A stretch of DNA of 64,000 nt from JAKZVK01 sp965248255 (GCA_965248255.1 CBDFIW010000002.1:496001-560000), one strand, 5' to 3'; shown: positions 1 through 8,776, numbered from the stretch's first letter. Translations and numbers: made by a program. Notes: generated from the sequence alone by a model not told the origin.

Positions 1-402
1 ATGCCCCGACACAGCCACCAGGAATGGCTGCGCTTCCTGCGCTTAATTGACCGCCGCACTCCCAAGGACAAACAGCTTCATCTCATCGTGGACAACTATG
101 CCACCCACAAGCATGCCGCTGTGAAGCGTTGGCTCGATCGTCACCCGCGCTTCCACATTCATTTCACCCCGACCTCGGCGTCGTGGCTGAACATGGTCGA
201 GCGATTCTTTCGCGATCTCACCGTCAAGCGCCTGCGCCGCGGCGTGTTTCGCAGCGTGGACGAGCTCGTCGCCGCCATTGACGACTACATCGCCCAGCAC
301 AACGGGCATCCCACGCCCTTCATCTGGACCGCGACCGCCTCCGACATCCTCGAGAAAGTCAAGCGCGGACGTGCCGCCCTGCATAAGGTGCAATCTGCTT
401 GA
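1..402 (+). CDS. IS630-family transposase, C-terminal part
   Basis: This is the C-terminal 133 residues of a DDE transposase that is 361 residues long in the two complete copies. The second catalytic Asp is in LIVDNYATHK and the Glu is in SWLNMVERFF. The apparent Met start is internal to the full protein, so the gene is cut by the window edge rather than truncated in the genome. Its sequence has DILEKV near the end, as in the 33300-34385 copy, whereas the 31790-32875 copy has DIFEKV. Confidence 0.93.
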   Translation: MPRHSHQEWLRFLRLIDRRTPKDKQLHLIVDNYATHKHAAVKRWLDRHPRFHIHFTPTSASWLNMVERFFRDLTVKRLRRGVFRSVDELVAAIDDYIAQHNGHPTPFIWTATASDILEKVKRGRAALHKVQSA

Positions 403-412
403 CGCACTACAC
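1..412 (+). mobile_element. IS630-family element, copy 1 (right part only, cut by window edge)
   Basis: This is the transposase 3' part and terminal inverted repeat of an element with two complete copies at 31780-32943 and 33290-34453. The end repeat GCACTACAC (404-412) matches the ends of the other copies. As in those copies, the outer base joins a CTAG tetranucleotide (412-415), which fits IS630 insertion at TA within CTAG. The other end lies outside the window. The element directly abuts an IS5-family element that starts at 416. Confidence 0.9.
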
Positions 413-427
413 TAGGGCGTGTTAACA

Positions 428-1199
428 CTAACGTAGGGTATCGAAACGTAGAGCCTCGGCGATGAGGGCGAAGTGGAGGAAGGCGAGGAACATGACGTCG
501 AGCTTGTCGAAGCGGGAGAAGATGCGGCGGAATCCCTTGAGCCGTCGGAAGAGTCTCTCGATCTCGTTGCGGCGGCGATAGAGCGCTCGGTCGTATTCCC
601 ACGGCTCCAGGCGGGTGCGCCGGGGCGGCACGACGGGAATCCATCCGAAATCCAAAGCCAGTTGGCGTGTCTGATCGTCCTCATGGGCGCCGTCCATCAG
701 CAGCGGCAGCGGCTCGGGCAGTGGCCCCAGACCACCGAGCAGTTCGCGGCCCTGCTGGGCGTCGTGCGCTTGGCCGGGCGAGAGAGCGAAGGTTATCGCC
801 GTTCGAGCATTTGCGGCAACCATATGAATCTTGGTGGTCCATCCGCCGCGGGATTTGCCGATCGCTTGCGGACCGTTTTTTTAACGCGCCCGTGCCGTCG
901 GGATGAACCTTCACGATGGTCGAGTCCATTGACACGGCTTCGATTCGGATGCGGACCAGCTGCTCGCGCTGCAGTTTCTCGAAGACGGCGTCGAGCACGC
1001 CGTTCTTCGACCAGCGGTTCATGCGGGTATAAATGGTGTGCCAGTTACCGAAGCGTTTAGGCAAGCCGCGCCATTTGCAGCCCTGCTCGGCGACATACAA
1101 CATGGCGTTCAAAACCGTGAGGTTCGGCAGGCTCACATTGCCGCGCTGGCGGGGCAGGACCGGCTCGATACGGCGGTATTGCTGCTCGGTGATCTCCAT
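428..1199 (-). CDS. IS5-family transposase made by -1 frameshift (two frames)
   Basis: A DDE transposase coded in two frames. The first frame (from 1199) begins MEITEQQYRRIEPVLP and holds the DUF4096-type N-terminal domain with WRGLPKRFGNW and the first Asp in SMDSTIV. At the A7 run (876-882, minus strand) the frame must move by -1 after the Lys-Lys codons, giving NGPQAIGKSRGG and then WTTKIHMVAANART. The second frame continues with DGAHEDDQTRQ and ends with the Glu region YRRRNEIERLFRRLKGFRR, stopping at 428 inside the inverted repeat. IS5 relatives of the IS427 type are known to use such frameshifting, so I read this as functional rather than broken. Confidence 0.85.
876..882 (-). other. 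Slippery A7 frameshift site of the IS5 transposase
   Basis: Seven A residues on the minus strand (codons TTA AAA AAA CGG). A -1 slip rejoins the two transposase frames exactly and gives an uninterrupted IS5-type protein through KSRGGWTTKIH. Programmed slippage at A-runs is known for this IS group. That it happens here is inference. Confidence 0.7.
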
Positions 1200-1246
1200 A
1201 CCTCCGAGTATAGCAGCTTTTGCGACTTAGTGTTAACACGCCCTAG

Positions 1247-1635
1247 CGCTCTTCAACCCGGCGACGATTGTCGCGCCGGTCCCAGGCGAACGAGTACGAA
1301 CAGTGGAACATATCGCCGAGATCATGGGTCCTGTCGGCGATGGGCCGGAGTCGATGTCGCCCTATCATCATGTGAAGCCGGGCATGCCACCGGCGATCAT
1401 CTTCCACGGCAAGGCGGACACCGTCGTAGCCTACGAAACCGCCGAGTTGTTCGCCGAGAAGGTGAAGCAGAAGGGCAACCGCGTTGAGCTGGTGGGCTAC
1501 GAGGGCCAACAACACGGGTTCTTCAACTACCGCCGCAACCGCGAGGCCTTCCACGACACGGTGCTACGCATGGACGAGTTTTTCCGCGCGTTGGGCTACC
1601 TGCAGGGCGAGCCGACGCCGGCAAGCGCGGAGTAG
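1247..1635 (+). pseudogene. Alpha/beta hydrolase (esterase), C-terminal remnant cut by IS5
   Basis: The frame is open straight out of the IS5 target site (ALFNPATIVAPV...) and ends normally at 1635. The fragment shows the C-terminal part of an alpha/beta hydrolase of the dienelactone hydrolase/acetyl-esterase type: FHGKADTVV with the acid Asp, and GQQHGFFNY with the catalytic His. The nucleophile Ser and the N-terminal half would lie upstream of the two IS elements, outside the window. A GTG at 1303 could start a 110-residue peptide, but it would lack the nucleophile. I call it an IS-disrupted gene with high confidence; the substrate is unknown. Confidence 0.8.
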
Positions 1636-1798
1636 GATTCGTGGCGCGGGCCTCAACGCCTGCCAAGCCACGGGCGGGCCTCTTCGCGAACTCCCTCCGC
1701 TCCCTCAATGAACCCCAAGTTGTTAGAGCATCGGCGCAGCGAATAGTGGGGGGTGACTCCCGGGCGGGAGCGTGAGGACGACGAGCGTTAGCCTTACC

Positions 1799-2263
1799 TC
1801 AATTAAGGATCACCATTCTCGCAGTGCTCGCCATCGAAATTGTTTGTTGGGGCACGATCAGACCCCCGCTCACGAACTGAAACGGGTACTGGACTTGAAT
1901 CTGAACGACGTTGCCCTGCACATTCGGGGCCGGGTCGCCGGGAGTGCCCGAGTCGTAGGTGACTGCGACATTGATGGTGTTGCCGTCGAGTCCGACGGCA
2001 TTTTGCTTGACGAATTGGGGGATCGTCAGACCGCTCTCGGGAATCGGATTGGAAGCTCCATGGACAATCGCATAACGTCCGCCAGCTCGTACTGCGTGGG
2101 AGAGCGTCACATAGGTCCACACGCCTCTCCCCAACTCTGTGAGCCCGACCGAAAGTAGCAGAAATGCGATGAAGAAGAAGCTGAATTCAACCATGGCTGC
2201 GCCACGGCGGCCCCTTCTCTTCAACGTGCGGGAAGTGTGCGAACCGGTTTCTTGAGGCCTCAT
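1799..2263 (-). CDS. TadE-like pilin-type protein
   Basis: A small envelope protein with the TadE signature: a basic N-terminus (RRGRRGAAMVEFS) followed by one hydrophobic helix (FFFIAFLLLSVGLTELG) and an exported beta-rich tail. TadE/TadF proteins are pseudopilins of the tight-adherence (Flp) pilus system, processed by TadV-type prepilin peptidase. I chose the ATG at 2263 because GAGGAG lies 9 nt upstream; an ATG at 2272 overlaps that site. It is the last of three co-directional genes (4153 to 1799) with gaps of 19-30 bp, likely one operon. No tadA/B/C ATPase or platform genes lie in the window. Confidence 0.8.
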   Translation of the reverse strand: MRPQETGSHTSRTLKRRGRRGAAMVEFSFFFIAFLLLSVGLTELGRGVWTYVTLSHAVRAGGRYAIVHGASNPIPESGLTIPQFVKQNAVGLDGNTINVAVTYDSGTPGDPAPNVQGNVVQIQVQYPFQFVSGGLIVPQQTISMASTARMVILN

Positions 2264-2282
2264 GGCAGACATCTCCTCGGCG

Positions 2283-2783
2283 TTACTGCACGCGCATGAA
2301 AGCACGGCGGCTGACGACCGTTGTTTGCGGAATCAACGGGTAAGGGCCCACTGTTTCAAAAGTCTGGCTCACAGCGGTTCTGACATAGACGCGGGGGAGA
2401 CCATAGCCCCCACCGGGACACGTCCCCGGCGTTGCGGCTAAGTCACAACTCACGGCGGTCGGGTCCGTTGTGAAGTCCACCGCCGCGGCCGGCGGGCAAT
2501 CGCAATACATAGTGGCTGTTGCCGTGACACCGCTGAGGTCGTTGGCATCTCGTTCCGCACGTGTTTGCATCTCGCTCGGCTGGGCGGCGAAGCCGTTGTT
2601 CAAGGAACCGTAGTGGACGGCTGAGCTCGCAGCGTTTGCGACCGTTACACCGTTGAAGAACAGTCGGCCGAAGTCACCCGCCGCCAGGCACAGAACCAGG
2701 AGAAGCGGAAACACGAAAGCGAATTCAACGATCGCCCCGCCTCGCTCGGATCGAGATAGTTTTCTGTTTGGTTTTGCTTTCAT
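2283..2783 (-). CDS. TadE-like pilin-type protein
   Basis: The second TadE-like protein of the cluster. It starts MKAKPNRKLSRSERGG, then AIVEFAFVFPLLLVLCLAAGD as the TadE motif and single membrane helix. The exported part has an unusual Cys-bearing stretch (TMYCDCPPAAA, SCDLAATPGTCPGGG) that may form disulfides. The ATG at 2783 is preceded by GCGGAGCA, and an upstream extension would overlap the TadG-like gene. It ends 19 bp before the next TadE gene. The function in Flp pilus assembly is inferred from family and context. Confidence 0.8.
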   Translation of the reverse strand: MKAKPNRKLSRSERGGAIVEFAFVFPLLLVLCLAAGDFGRLFFNGVTVANAASSAVHYGSLNNGFAAQPSEMQTRAERDANDLSGVTATATMYCDCPPAAAVDFTTDPTAVSCDLAATPGTCPGGGYGLPRVYVRTAVSQTFETVGPYPLIPQTTVVSRRAFMRVQ

Positions 2784-2812
2784 CGTTCTGCTCCGCTGGG
2801 TGCTGACGAACA

Positions 2813-4153
2813 CTACTCCTTCATCGCAATTGTTTGAAGGTCGAGATCCTGGATAACGGAGGCCGGCGGACCGACGACGCTCACCGCGCTGGTCCCCGTG
2901 AACTCGACGGTGTTCGCTACGATCATGCCCCACTCTCCATTGTTGGCGTCATAGGTGCCGGCCCAGTCGACGTGTTGGGTGGGACAGTAGATCACGCCGC
3001 TGATGTTATCCACGGCGGTACCTCGAAACTGGTGTTCGATCGGATTCCCGGCGCCATCAAAGGTCGGAGAGCCGGCGTCACACCAGAATAGGATGTGTTG
3101 GTTTTCCACAGGAAGGTCATCCACCGATCTAGCATTGAGATCCAACGTCGCATTCCCTCCAAGATGGAATGTCGTGTCGGTGCCGGTATTAAAGAAGGTG
3201 GCGTCGGCTGCTGTCACCGTGCCTCCCGTGACCCTCAGACCTTCGACGATATAGAGGCCGTCGTTGAAGGTAACCGCGCCGTTCGAGATTTGAATGGCGG
3301 CCGTGCCATCGGTTGAGGCGTAATAGCCCGGGCTCAGGATTGTGTTCCCGTTGATGGTCGGGTAGTCGATCCAGTCGGGGACCAAAGGTACGGTCGGCGG
3401 CGTGAGTCCCGCGAAGGGATCGGGCTCCGTCGCCGCGTCGTAGATCAGATGCGGATCAGCGATGGCGCCTCCTTGCTCCCTAATGTCTCCGCAAGCCACA
3501 GCCTGTGGCTGCGGCATACCGGTCAGCAACAGGCCCGAGGTGCCTTTGACACGGAATGACGCAAGACCCCCTGTCGGATTCCCATCGGTAAAACAGGAGT
3601 TCGATCGGAAACCGCAATCCGCGGTCACTCCGGTCGTACCCGAGGCGAGCAGAGCGTCTGAGCCGTTCGCTGGGTCGAGAGCGAGGACGCAGAAATCACC
3701 TGCGTTTCGGAAGCCGGCGACGGCACGCGCCGATACGGTCGCTGAGTCGATACCCAGAATTGCCAAGAAGAACGTGGGCGAGGTCTGGCTAATGACTGCT
3801 TCAACGTGCTGCGCGTTCTGATTGGGGCCGGCGGAGGGAGGATTGTTGATTAGGACTGCCACGCTATCAACGCCATCCTCGTAGCCGTTGATCCGGGCAC
3901 TGTACCGCCCGGCGCTTGTCATGCGGCTATTATTGCCGCGCTTGACTTCGTAGGCGCCGTCGACGGCCGCCGCGTCCGCGGCAGCCTGCATCGTCCGCTT
4001 CTTGTAAACCATGTAGCCGGTGTCAAACACCAAGCCCAGAAAAGCTAAAAATACGGTTGCCAGAGCGGCCATCATGGGCACGGCGATGCCCGCGCGACTC
4101 CGACGCTGAATGCACGGTACTCTCGGTTGCTGGTGGCGGCAGATTTTGTTCAT
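2813..4153 (-). CDS. TadG-like Flp pilus protein
   Basis: A 446-residue protein with a TadG/TadE-like N-terminus: basic start, then AGIAVPMMAALATVFLAFLG as membrane helix, then DTGYMVYKKRTMQAAADAAA, the typical Flp-pilus TadG N-terminal pattern. The rest is a long exported region rich in Gly, Thr and Asn, ending in a repetitive beta-like domain. It heads the likely operon TadG-TadE-TadE. TadG is a membrane-anchored minor component of the tight-adherence system. No von Willebrand A domain motif is obvious, so the C-terminal part has no assigned role. Confidence 0.8.
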   Translation of the reverse strand: MNKICRHQQPRVPCIQRRSRAGIAVPMMAALATVFLAFLGLVFDTGYMVYKKRTMQAAADAAAVDGAYEVKRGNNSRMTSAGRYSARINGYEDGVDSVAVLINNPPSAGPNQNAQHVEAVISQTSPTFFLAILGIDSATVSARAVAGFRNAGDFCVLALDPANGSDALLASGTTGVTADCGFRSNSCFTDGNPTGGLASFRVKGTSGLLLTGMPQPQAVACGDIREQGGAIADPHLIYDAATEPDPFAGLTPPTVPLVPDWIDYPTINGNTILSPGYYASTDGTAAIQISNGAVTFNDGLYIVEGLRVTGGTVTAADATFFNTGTDTTFHLGGNATLDLNARSVDDLPVENQHILFWCDAGSPTFDGAGNPIEHQFRGTAVDNISGVIYCPTQHVDWAGTYDANNGEWGMIVANTVEFTGTSAVSVVGPPASVIQDLDLQTIAMKE

Positions 4154-4230
4154 CCGAAGTCTAGACTAGGACGAAGGTTTGGTGGCAACAACCCGTTGGA
4201 CACCCGAATTGAGGGCATGAAGTCGTCTTA

Positions 4231-5323
4231 TTGACTTCCGCATAATATAGAGTCAGTCAAAACAAAGAGAAGACTGTTTCCAGAAGGCCGTGATCAAACG
4301 CGGTTTGCGGTACATGCGGCGGAGTGCCTTGCGGGCCCGCTCGTTCAGCTCGCCGTAGTCTTTCGGACAGACGTTCGGCAACTCGTGCTGCTTCCAGTAA
4401 GCCCAGATGTATTCCACCGGATTCAACTCCGGCGCATAGGGTGGCAAGTACTCGGTTGCGATGTGGCCTTCGGAGAGTTCGATGAACTCTTGCACCAGGC
4501 GGCTACGGTGCGCCGGCAGCCGATCCCAGACGATCAGCAGCGGGCGATCGATATGACGTACCAACGCCTTGAGAAAGTCGGTCACTTGCTCTTTGCCGAT
4601 CGCACCGGGATAGAGCCGGAAGTAGAAGTTACGCAGCGTCAGCCCCGCCGAGACGGAAAGCTTCTCCCAGTTGAAGTTAAACTGCAGCACCGGTGTTTGG
4701 CCACGTGGCGCCCAGGTGCGGCAGCGATGCGGCTTCTGACTCAATCCGCTTTCGTCGATGAAGACGAGCGTACGGCCTTCGTTTTGGGCTTTTTTTAATG
4801 CGCTTCCAGGTCTTGCGCTTCCAGGTGCGGATCCGCTCTTCGTTGCGCTCGCGCGCCTTTCCGGCCGGGCGTTGCGGGCTCCAGTCGAGCGCTCGCAGGA
4901 TCTTCCAGGCGTGGCCTGCGTGGTATGCGACCCCGAACTCGTCTCCGGTCAGCCGAGCCACCCGCGGACAGCTCCACAGGGGCGTTGGGAAGCCGTGGGC
5001 TTCCGGGCCTTCCAGCAGCAGCGACGTCAGGCGTTCGCGTTGTGCGGCATCGAGGAGCGGCTTGCGTCCGGCGCGCCCGGCCTGGCGGAGTCCGGCCGCA
5101 CCCTGCTCGCGGTATTGCCGCCGCCACTCACTGACGGTTTGGCGAGCGACGTTCAGCCGTCTCGCCGTCTCGGACTGATTGTGGCCTTGGTGGAGCAGCC
5201 GCATCGCTTCGAAACGGCGCTTCTCCAGCGCCTTGAAATCCCGCTTCACACCTTTGGGGTTGCCCATACATATATAGATGCTCCACACTGTCAAAAAGTG
5301 TCATAATAATTTGCGGGATTCAA
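4231..5323 (-). mobile_element. IS630-type element with split transposase, copy A (complete)
   Basis: A complete 1093-bp element bounded by TA dinucleotides (4229-4230 and 5324-5325), the expected IS630 target duplication. The ends are imperfect inverted repeats starting TTGACTTCCGCATAATAT and TTGAATCCCGCAAATTAT. The internal sequence matches that at 29363-30432, where the second copy has lost its left end. Confidence 0.85.
4253..5267 (-). CDS. IS630-type transposase in two overlapping frames
   Basis: The first frame starts at ATG 5267 (MGNPKGVKRDFKALEKRR) and carries a helix-turn-helix (NQSETARRLNVARQTVSEWRR). The second frame supplies the DDE core: first Asp in LVFIDESGLSQ, second in LIVWDRLPAHRS, Glu in YAPELNPVEYIW, ending at 4253. 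The frames meet at an A7 run (T7 at 4790-4796 on the plus strand) and need a net +1 shift (or -2). The first frame alone runs to a stop at 4677. Copy B has the same A7 and the same frame offset, so this is a fixed feature of the element and probably recoding or transcript slippage rather than decay. Confidence 0.82.
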
Positions 5324-5325
5324 TA

Positions 5326-5748
5326 GTGCCTTCACGAGAGTCGTACAGGGTCATACTGGCGTGTACCCTTGGCGGTCTAGATGGTAGACCGTAAGCAGTT
5401 CTGTTGAGTCGGAAAAATCTCGTCGTCCGATGATCTTCAGACCGCCGGAACTGGAACTGGTGAAATTCGGTTGAACTGGGGGGGGGGTGGAGTGGGCCCC
5501 TGTGGCGAGGCCAAGAAAGTAGGGACGGGTCGCGGTTGACTGAAAAAGGATAGCCAATCCAGCCCAATGGGGGCATGATCAACTCATCCGGGGAAGCGGA
5601 GGCGGGCTCTGCTGGAGAGCAACCCACCAAGGAATACCCGGCCGCAGACTCATCGCAACGATGAGGGCGGGGTGCTCGCCTACTGAGGCCGCATCCCGCC
5701 TTGTGCTGCGCCATCGGATCGATAGATCTGCTCATGCCTTAAGAAAAC
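5326..5748. other. Intergenic spacer between two IS elements, no gene seen
   Basis: About 420 bp between the IS630-type and IS3 elements. Open frames here have no recognisable domain, no good ribosome binding site and atypical composition. A run of ten G residues lies at 5478-5487. It may be leftover host sequence between insertions. Confidence 0.5.
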
Positions 5749-6579
5749 TCAGGCGGCGTTAGCCGCCTCTTCCCACAGCCGCTCATACTCTTGCGGCGGC
5801 CGATAGCCCAGCGCCGAATGCAATCGCGTACGATTGTATTCCCACTCAATATAAGCGCCGATCTCGGCCTGCGCCTGGGCCAAACTTTCATACTCGCTGC
5901 AGTCGACTTCCTCGCTTTTCAAAGTCTTGAAAAAGCTTTCCACGTACGCGTTGTCCTGCGGGCAGCCCTTGCGGCTCATCGATATCCTCGCGCCCGCTTG
6001 CCGCAGGGTGGCTACATAAGCTTCCGCGGCGTACTGCGAACCTTGATCGGAATGATGAATCCAGCCCGGCGCCGGACGCCGGCTGCTCAACGCTTGTTGC
6101 AGCGCCGCCAGCGGCAATTCGGTTTTCAGGTTCGGACCCACGGCCCAGCCCACCACGCGCCGCGAATACACGTCCAACACCACCGCCACATAGACGAAGT
6201 GGTTTCCCAATCGTACGTAGCTGAGATCGGAGCCCCACAGTTTGTTGGGACCCGTGGGTTGGAAATCGCGCGTCAGGTTTTCATAACGCCGCAGCGAGTG
6301 CTTCGAATCGGTCGTTCGCGGAACGGTGCGGCGACGTCGCCGCAAGAGCTTCTCTTCGCGCATCACCCGTTGCACGCGCTTGCGATTGACCAGCAGCTTT
6401 TGACGGCGCAGCTGTTGGGTCGTCCGCCGGGTGCCGTAGGCCGGATGGTCCAAGGCGGCGTGGACAATGGCCTGCCGCAGTTCCCCGACCTGCTCGCTGT
6501 CGGGTTTGGCCTGGCGGTAGAGGCTGGCTCGCGCCAGTCCGCTCAAGCGGCACAAATCGCGCGTGCTCAGCGTGCTCAT
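5749..6579 (-). CDS. IS3-family transposase OrfB (integrase core)
   Basis: A 276-residue rve-type integrase core. An HTH_21-type region (HPAYGTRRTTQQLRRQ) is followed by the catalytic triad: Asp in KLWGSDLSYV, Asp in WIHHSDQGSQY and Glu in NAYVESFFKTLK. The C-terminus has the typical YNRTRLHSALGYRPP. The start overlaps the OrfA stop as ATGA (6576-6579), pointing to translational coupling. The length is normal for the family, so the element may be active. Confidence 0.93.
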   Translation of the reverse strand: MSTLSTRDLCRLSGLARASLYRQAKPDSEQVGELRQAIVHAALDHPAYGTRRTTQQLRRQKLLVNRKRVQRVMREEKLLRRRRRTVPRTTDSKHSLRRYENLTRDFQPTGPNKLWGSDLSYVRLGNHFVYVAVVLDVYSRRVVGWAVGPNLKTELPLAALQQALSSRRPAPGWIHHSDQGSQYAAEAYVATLRQAGARISMSRKGCPQDNAYVESFFKTLKSEEVDCSEYESLAQAQAEIGAYIEWEYNRTRLHSALGYRPPQEYERLWEEAANAA

Positions 6580-6962
6580 GTTGCCTTGCCGCCTTGCGGC
6601 CCGTACTTCCTCAGCGACGCGCCGGTTCCACTGACGATGCTCGGCCGGCGCAGATCCTCGACACGCCGCAAGGCTGCGGACAAAAAATCAATCTCCATGG
6701 CCTGGCGGCCGATTTTGCGTTCCAGCTCCGCGAGGCGGGCCTGGGCTTCGTGGCCGGGCTCGACACGGGCGCTGCCGCCGGGACGCCGCCCCGCGCCGGG
6801 AAAGGCTCCCTCGACGCCGTAGCGCTCGACTTGTGCCAGCCAGTCGTAGAGCTTTTCGCGCTTCACCTCCAGCTCGCGCGCGAGAGCCGAGCCGGACTCG
6901 CCGGCTTCGAGCCGCCGGACGGCCGCCAGCTTGAACTCCTTCGTGAATCGTCTTCGAGACAA
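6576..6962 (-). CDS. IS3-family OrfA (helix-turn-helix)
   Basis: A 128-residue DNA-binding partner of OrfB. It begins SRRRFTKEFKLAAVRRL, a typical HTH_Tnp_1 start, with the recognition region SALARELEVKREKLYDW and a C-terminal leucine-zipper-like stretch (LAELERKIGRQAMEIDFLSA). The start is a TTG at 6960-6962 with AAGGAGG a few bases upstream, which decides the choice. Many IS3 elements make an OrfAB fusion by -1 frameshift; here the ATGA overlap suggests coupling instead. Confidence 0.9.
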   Translation of the reverse strand: MSRRRFTKEFKLAAVRRLEAGESGSALARELEVKREKLYDWLAQVERYGVEGAFPGAGRRPGGSARVEPGHEAQARLAELERKIGRQAMEIDFLSAALRRVEDLRRPSIVSGTGASLRKYGPQGGKAT

Positions 6963-7045
6963 TCGAACCTCCTTACCGTTCCCTGGTTCATTGTCCCTTC
7001 TCTACTGGTCTCGCTTTTCGGGTCCATTCCATTGGGACGTGCAGC

Positions 7046-8776
7046 CTAGCGCTTCTTAACGTCCACGTACTTCACGCCCGCGGTTTTGCCACCCCGCACC
7101 AACCTAGCCTCAAGCAGCCCGGGCCCGCCCTCCAGCGTGACCGGCGCGAACGTCACCGATTCCCCGCCGCGCGTGAACGACTTGCTCTGGTCGACGTTCC
7201 CCAGCTTGAACTCCGCTCGCCCGGCGGTCTCTTGCCGTGGGAAGCGGAAGCGGAGCTCATACTCGCCCGCCGAAGCGACCTCGATCTGCCAATAGCCCAG
7301 GTTCTGATCACCGTAGCCGTCAGCACCGACGACGCGCCAATCCTGGCGGGTGAGGATGACTGGGTTTTCGTGTTCTGTGCCGAGCGGGATTCGTGGCGGA
7401 TCGTAGCCTCGCGTCGATGAGACATCCTCGAACCACGCCTCATAACTCCGCTTCAACCGCGCCAGAACTTCGGTTTCCTGTTCGGCAAGGTTGTTCTCTT
7501 CGCCCGTGTCAGCGTCGAGATCGTAGAGTTCGAACGCCGGATTGGACGGCATCGGTTGGTCGAAGCTTTTCGGTTGCACCAGCTTGTAGCGCTGCGTCAC
7601 CGCCGCGAAGTTGCGGTAGCGCTGCGGCTCGTTGCCGCGATGCGATTGCAGGTAGAGCGTCCGCTCGGCCACCGGCGCGTTCGCGTCGAGTAACCTCGGT
7701 AGCAGACTCAAGCCGTCGATCTTGCGGTCCCCGGGCGGGGCCACGCCAGCTGCTTCGAGCATCGTCGGCAGCACGTCGATGTGGGCGGCGATCCGTGCTT
7801 CGGTGCGTGGCTTGAGCTTGGCCGGCCAACGCACCAGGAACGGCACGCGAATCCCACCTTCGTAGACGCTCGCTTTTTGGTCCCGTAGGCCCGCAGTGAA
7901 GCGCTGCGTCGTCGGTCCGTTGTCGGTCATGAAGACGAAGATGGTGTTCTCCGCCAACCCGAGCCGGTCGAGCCGCTCGAGCAGCCGGCCCACGTTCTCG
8001 TCGATGTTGGTGATCATGCCGTAGATGCGCGCGTCCTTGTCGTTGAGCTCCTGCGCCCGGTAGGGCTCGATGTAGGACTCCGGTACGTCGTAGGGCGAGT
8101 GTGGCGCGTTGGTTGGGATATAGGCGAAGAAGGGCTGGTCGCGGCTCTGCTCGATGAACATCATCGCCGTGTTGAAAAAGATATCGGTGCAATAGCCCTT
8201 GTAGGGCTTCTGTTGGCCGTTGAGCTGGAGGATGGGGTCAAAGTAGCTCGTCCCGGGCGGATCGGAGGGCTGGCCGATGCCGCCGCCTTTGTGTACCAAC
8301 GCTTCCTGAAAGCCCTGGTCGATGGCGCGCAGCGGATAGTTGTCGCCCAGGTGCCACTTGCCGAAGATGCCCGTCCGGTAGCCCGCCTCGCTGAGCATTT
8401 CGGCCAACGTCACCTCGTCGGAATGCATCATCGCCCGGCCTATGTAGGTGTCGACGACGCCGGTGCGGTAGTTGTAGCGTCCTGTCATCAGGCTGGCTCG
8501 CGTCGGCGCGCACACCGGCGACACGTAGAAGCGTGTGAAGTCGATGCTCTCGCCGGCCAGCCGGTCGAGGTTGGGTGTTTGCAGAACATCGTCTCCGCGC
8601 GAGCCCAACTGGGCCCAACCCTGATCGTCGGTGATGACGAGGACGATGTTCGGTGGCAGCTCGACGGGCTCTTCTTCCTCCGACGCGGCACAACCTGTGA
8701 GGCTCAGCAGCAGGCAGGGGAGCAACAACAGAGCCGCCCGCACAACCTGCTTGGACGGATGTTTCTGACCCGGCAT
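7046..8776 (-). CDS. Lipoprotein sulfatase (arylsulfatase-type, family S1)
   Basis: A 576-residue hydrolase of sulfate esters, probably on polysaccharides. The signal peptide ends in the lipobox LTGC with lipid Cys29, so it is likely a membrane-anchored lipoprotein. The metal-binding start is NIVLVITDDQGW (Asp50, Asp51). The key C-x-P-x-R motif is CAPTRASLMTGR, where Cys89 would become formylglycine. Further family motifs are GIFGKWHLG and FVFMTDNGPT. From about residue 470 there is an extra beta-rich module (GEYELRFRFPRQ) resembling carbohydrate-binding or sulfatase C-terminal domains. It stands alone with no other polysaccharide gene beside it. An FGE-like gene lies at 20936-22033, but it lacks one of the usual catalytic Cys. 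Confidence 0.92.
   Translation of the reverse strand: MPGQKHPSKQVVRAALLLLPCLLLSLTGCAASEEEEPVELPPNIVLVITDDQGWAQLGSRGDDVLQTPNLDRLAGESIDFTRFYVSPVCAPTRASLMTGRYNYRTGVVDTYIGRAMMHSDEVTLAEMLSEAGYRTGIFGKWHLGDNYPLRAIDQGFQEALVHKGGGIGQPSDPPGTSYFDPILQLNGQQKPYKGYCTDIFFNTAMMFIEQSRDQPFFAYIPTNAPHSPYDVPESYIEPYRAQELNDKDARIYGMITNIDENVGRLLERLDRLGLAENTIFVFMTDNGPTTQRFTAGLRDQKASVYEGGIRVPFLVRWPAKLKPRTEARIAAHIDVLPTMLEAAGVAPPGDRKIDGLSLLPRLLDANAPVAERTLYLQSHRGNEPQRYRNFAAVTQRYKLVQPKSFDQPMPSNPAFELYDLDADTGEENNLAEQETEVLARLKRSYEAWFEDVSSTRGYDPPRIPLGTEHENPVILTRQDWRVVGADGYGDQNLGYWQIEVASAGEYELRFRFPRQETAGRAEFKLGNVDQSKSFTRGGESVTFAPVTLEGGPGLLEARLVRGGKTAGVKYVDVKKR

Larger units (their letters stand above)
416..1242 (-). mobile_element. 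IS5-family insertion sequence
   Basis: A complete element of 827 bp. Its ends are perfect 16-bp inverted repeats, GGCGTGTTAACACTAA at 416-431 and its reverse complement at 1227-1242. It is flanked by CTAG on both sides (412-415 and 1243-1246), which fits the 4-bp YTAR target duplication known for the IS5 group. The left CTAG is also the terminal target site of the neighbouring IS630 copy. The insertion cuts an esterase gene whose C-terminal part resumes at 1247. Confidence 0.9.
5749..6962 (-). mobile_element. IS3-family element (ends not resolved)
   Basis: Two genes in the orfA-orfB order typical of IS3 elements. I could not define the terminal inverted repeats or a target duplication with confidence, so the limits given are those of the coding region. 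The orfA and orfB reading frames are both intact. Confidence 0.85.

Noticed and set aside
5478..5487. A G10 run as a phase-variation tract
   Set aside because: No gene or promoter lies around it, so there is nothing for it to switch.
5791..6822. A 343-codon frame on the plus strand
   Set aside because: It lies antisense to the IS3 orfA/orfB genes, which have clear catalytic motifs; the plus-strand protein has none.
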